64,000 nucleotides of DNA from Chlorops oryzae. Its lineage: Eukaryota > Arthropoda > Insecta > Diptera > Chloropidae. The stretch covers positions 69,951,077 to 70,015,076 of the forward strand of contig CM035806.1 in NCBI GenBank assembly GCA_020466095.1, given 5' to 3'. The position numbers and the translations under genes were made by a program. Positions 63,120 through 64,000 of this stretch are shown in pieces. The notes under the pieces were generated by a model. The model had not been told where the DNA came from, did no database searches, and saw nothing but the letters and a program-made list of their open reading frames with translations. Within the stretch, counting starts at the first letter, position 1. Every line of letters begins with the position of its first letter.

Positions 63120-64000
63120 AAGCCTAAGATGTGGTGGAATCCAGAGCTTACGAAATTGTTTCACAATCTAAATTTGGCAGCTTAGGCTGCAACCAAAGTC
63201 CCCAATTTAGCCAATACAGAGAAGTATGTCGAGGCACGTAGCCATTGGAAGAAAAAGCTTAGGGAGGCCAAACGACAATCGTATCATAATAGAATTGAAG
63301 AATTGAACAATAATCCAAGCTCCAAAGATTCCTGGAAGTTTGTCAAGGCAGTGAGGGGGGATTTCAGAAGATCTTCCTCACCCTGGATGCGAGAAAATGA
63401 TGAGAAGTTTCTCTACAGGCCATCAAAAATCAAGTTCCCAACTCTGCTCAATCTTTTAATATCAACAACTCGGTAGAGCCAAATCACAGTCTAAAGTTTG
63501 AATACGACGAATTAATAAATGTTCTTTTCGGCAAGTCAAACAGGGTGGCTGGAGGAAGTGACAGAGTAGCATACTATATGTTAAAGGCACTCCCTGATAC
63601 GCCGTTGTGCCACCTGCTCACAGTGATAAACGATGCATTCATTACAAATTGTATACTGGATGAATGGAGGGTTATAAATGTTGTGCCTATTCCCAAGAAC
63701 GGTAGAGATCTCTCTGATTATGCAAATTTCCGTCCGATGTCCATGATTTCTGTATATATCAAGCTCATTAATCTTATGGTCAAACAGAGAATTGATGATT
63801 CTTTTGAAAAACGTAAGCTCCTGTCTGGAAAATGTTTCGCTTATCGAAAAAATAAGTCTGCTCCTATGTGCATCAACCAGCTCTTGCACGAGATAAATGT
63901 ACTGAAGAGTCGTAATCATAAAGTTCTATTATTTTCAGTGGACATTAGTAATGCCTACAACTGCGTCATTATTGCTACCCTGAAAGACATTCTTATCGCC
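63120..64000 (+). pseudogene. Non-LTR ORF2, reverse transcriptase region (partial)
   Basis: Blocks KMWWNPELTKLFHNLNLAA, KKLREAKRQSYHNRIEEL, EWRVINVVPIPKNGRDLSDY, ANFRPMSMIS and LLFSVDISNAYNCV correspond to the linker and RT blocks 1-3 of I-type elements. At least three stops or frameshifts occur. It runs off the window before the FADD block. Confidence 0.85.

Larger units (their letters stand above)
57402..64000 (+). mobile_element. I-type non-LTR retrotransposon, degenerate, truncated by the window edge
   Basis: ORF1 pieces (57402-58060, 60099-60410, 61705-62090) and ORF2 (62314 to the window end) lie in order on the plus strand, broken by three DNA elements and several stops. Endonuclease and reverse transcriptase motifs place it in the I/LOA-like part of the non-LTR tree; the exact clade is not certain. 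The 3' end is outside the window. Confidence 0.8.

Overview
This is an insect nuclear window, most likely from a higher (cyclorrhaphan) fly. It has two compact nuclear genes with introns of 70 and 93 bp, a probable Helitron-related DINE-1/HINE-like family, irritans- and mellifera-type mariners, and BEL, copia, Ty3/gypsy and I-type retrotransposons. About 95 percent of it is transposable elements (TEs) nested inside one another. There are no bacterial operons, CRISPR arrays or rRNA genes.

Layout. 1-4950: a minus-strand BED-finger hAT transposase split by a foldback composite (344-3650) and a Harbinger-like MITE (3865-4619). 5806-7195: a hAT-type MITE holding another MITE with tRNA-like sequences. 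8512-16758: a hAT element whose intron holds a Tc1/mariner DD37E element (10365-16043), which in turn holds a near-pristine CsRn1-like Ty3/gypsy element (11285-15679). 16985-32370: a 5'-truncated copia element split by a BEL/Pao element with an env-like region (18140-28287, itself carrying a hAT insertion) and by a CACTA-ended element with 0.68-kb terminal repeats (28715-31927). 32632-47367: a minus-strand CACTA/tnp2-like transposase and a DUF4806-like gene, split by a Ty3/gypsy element (33701-39232), an irritans mariner (39788-41034) and a 5.1-kb hAT (41673-46772) that holds a mellifera mariner and several MITEs.

47469-50661: two Harbinger-like elements, one carrying a three-exon Myb/SANT gene. 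50803-52377: the only non-TE genes seen, mRpL15 (mitochondrial ribosomal protein uL15m) and a probable UQCR11/QCR10 (complex III) gene with an in-frame stop. 52432-56981: a MITE, Helitron-like copies in both orientations, a hAT MITE and a degraded Myb/SANT fragment. 57402-64000: an I-type non-LTR retrotransposon running off the window. Its ORF1 is split by two adjacent Harbinger-like MITEs and by an irritans mariner with an intact transposase ORF (60590-61636).

The two host genes both act in mitochondria: one in translation, one in respiratory complex III. Everything else is best read as layers of insertion. At several boundaries the target-site duplication (TSD) and the interrupted reading frame fix the order of insertion. 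I found no defence island or other gene system. The best candidates for novelty are the long-TIR CACTA-ended element, the tnp2-like/DUF4806 gene pair, the UQCR11 stop codon and the tRNA-like sequences inside MITEs. All family names rest on motif recognition by eye. No database search was possible.
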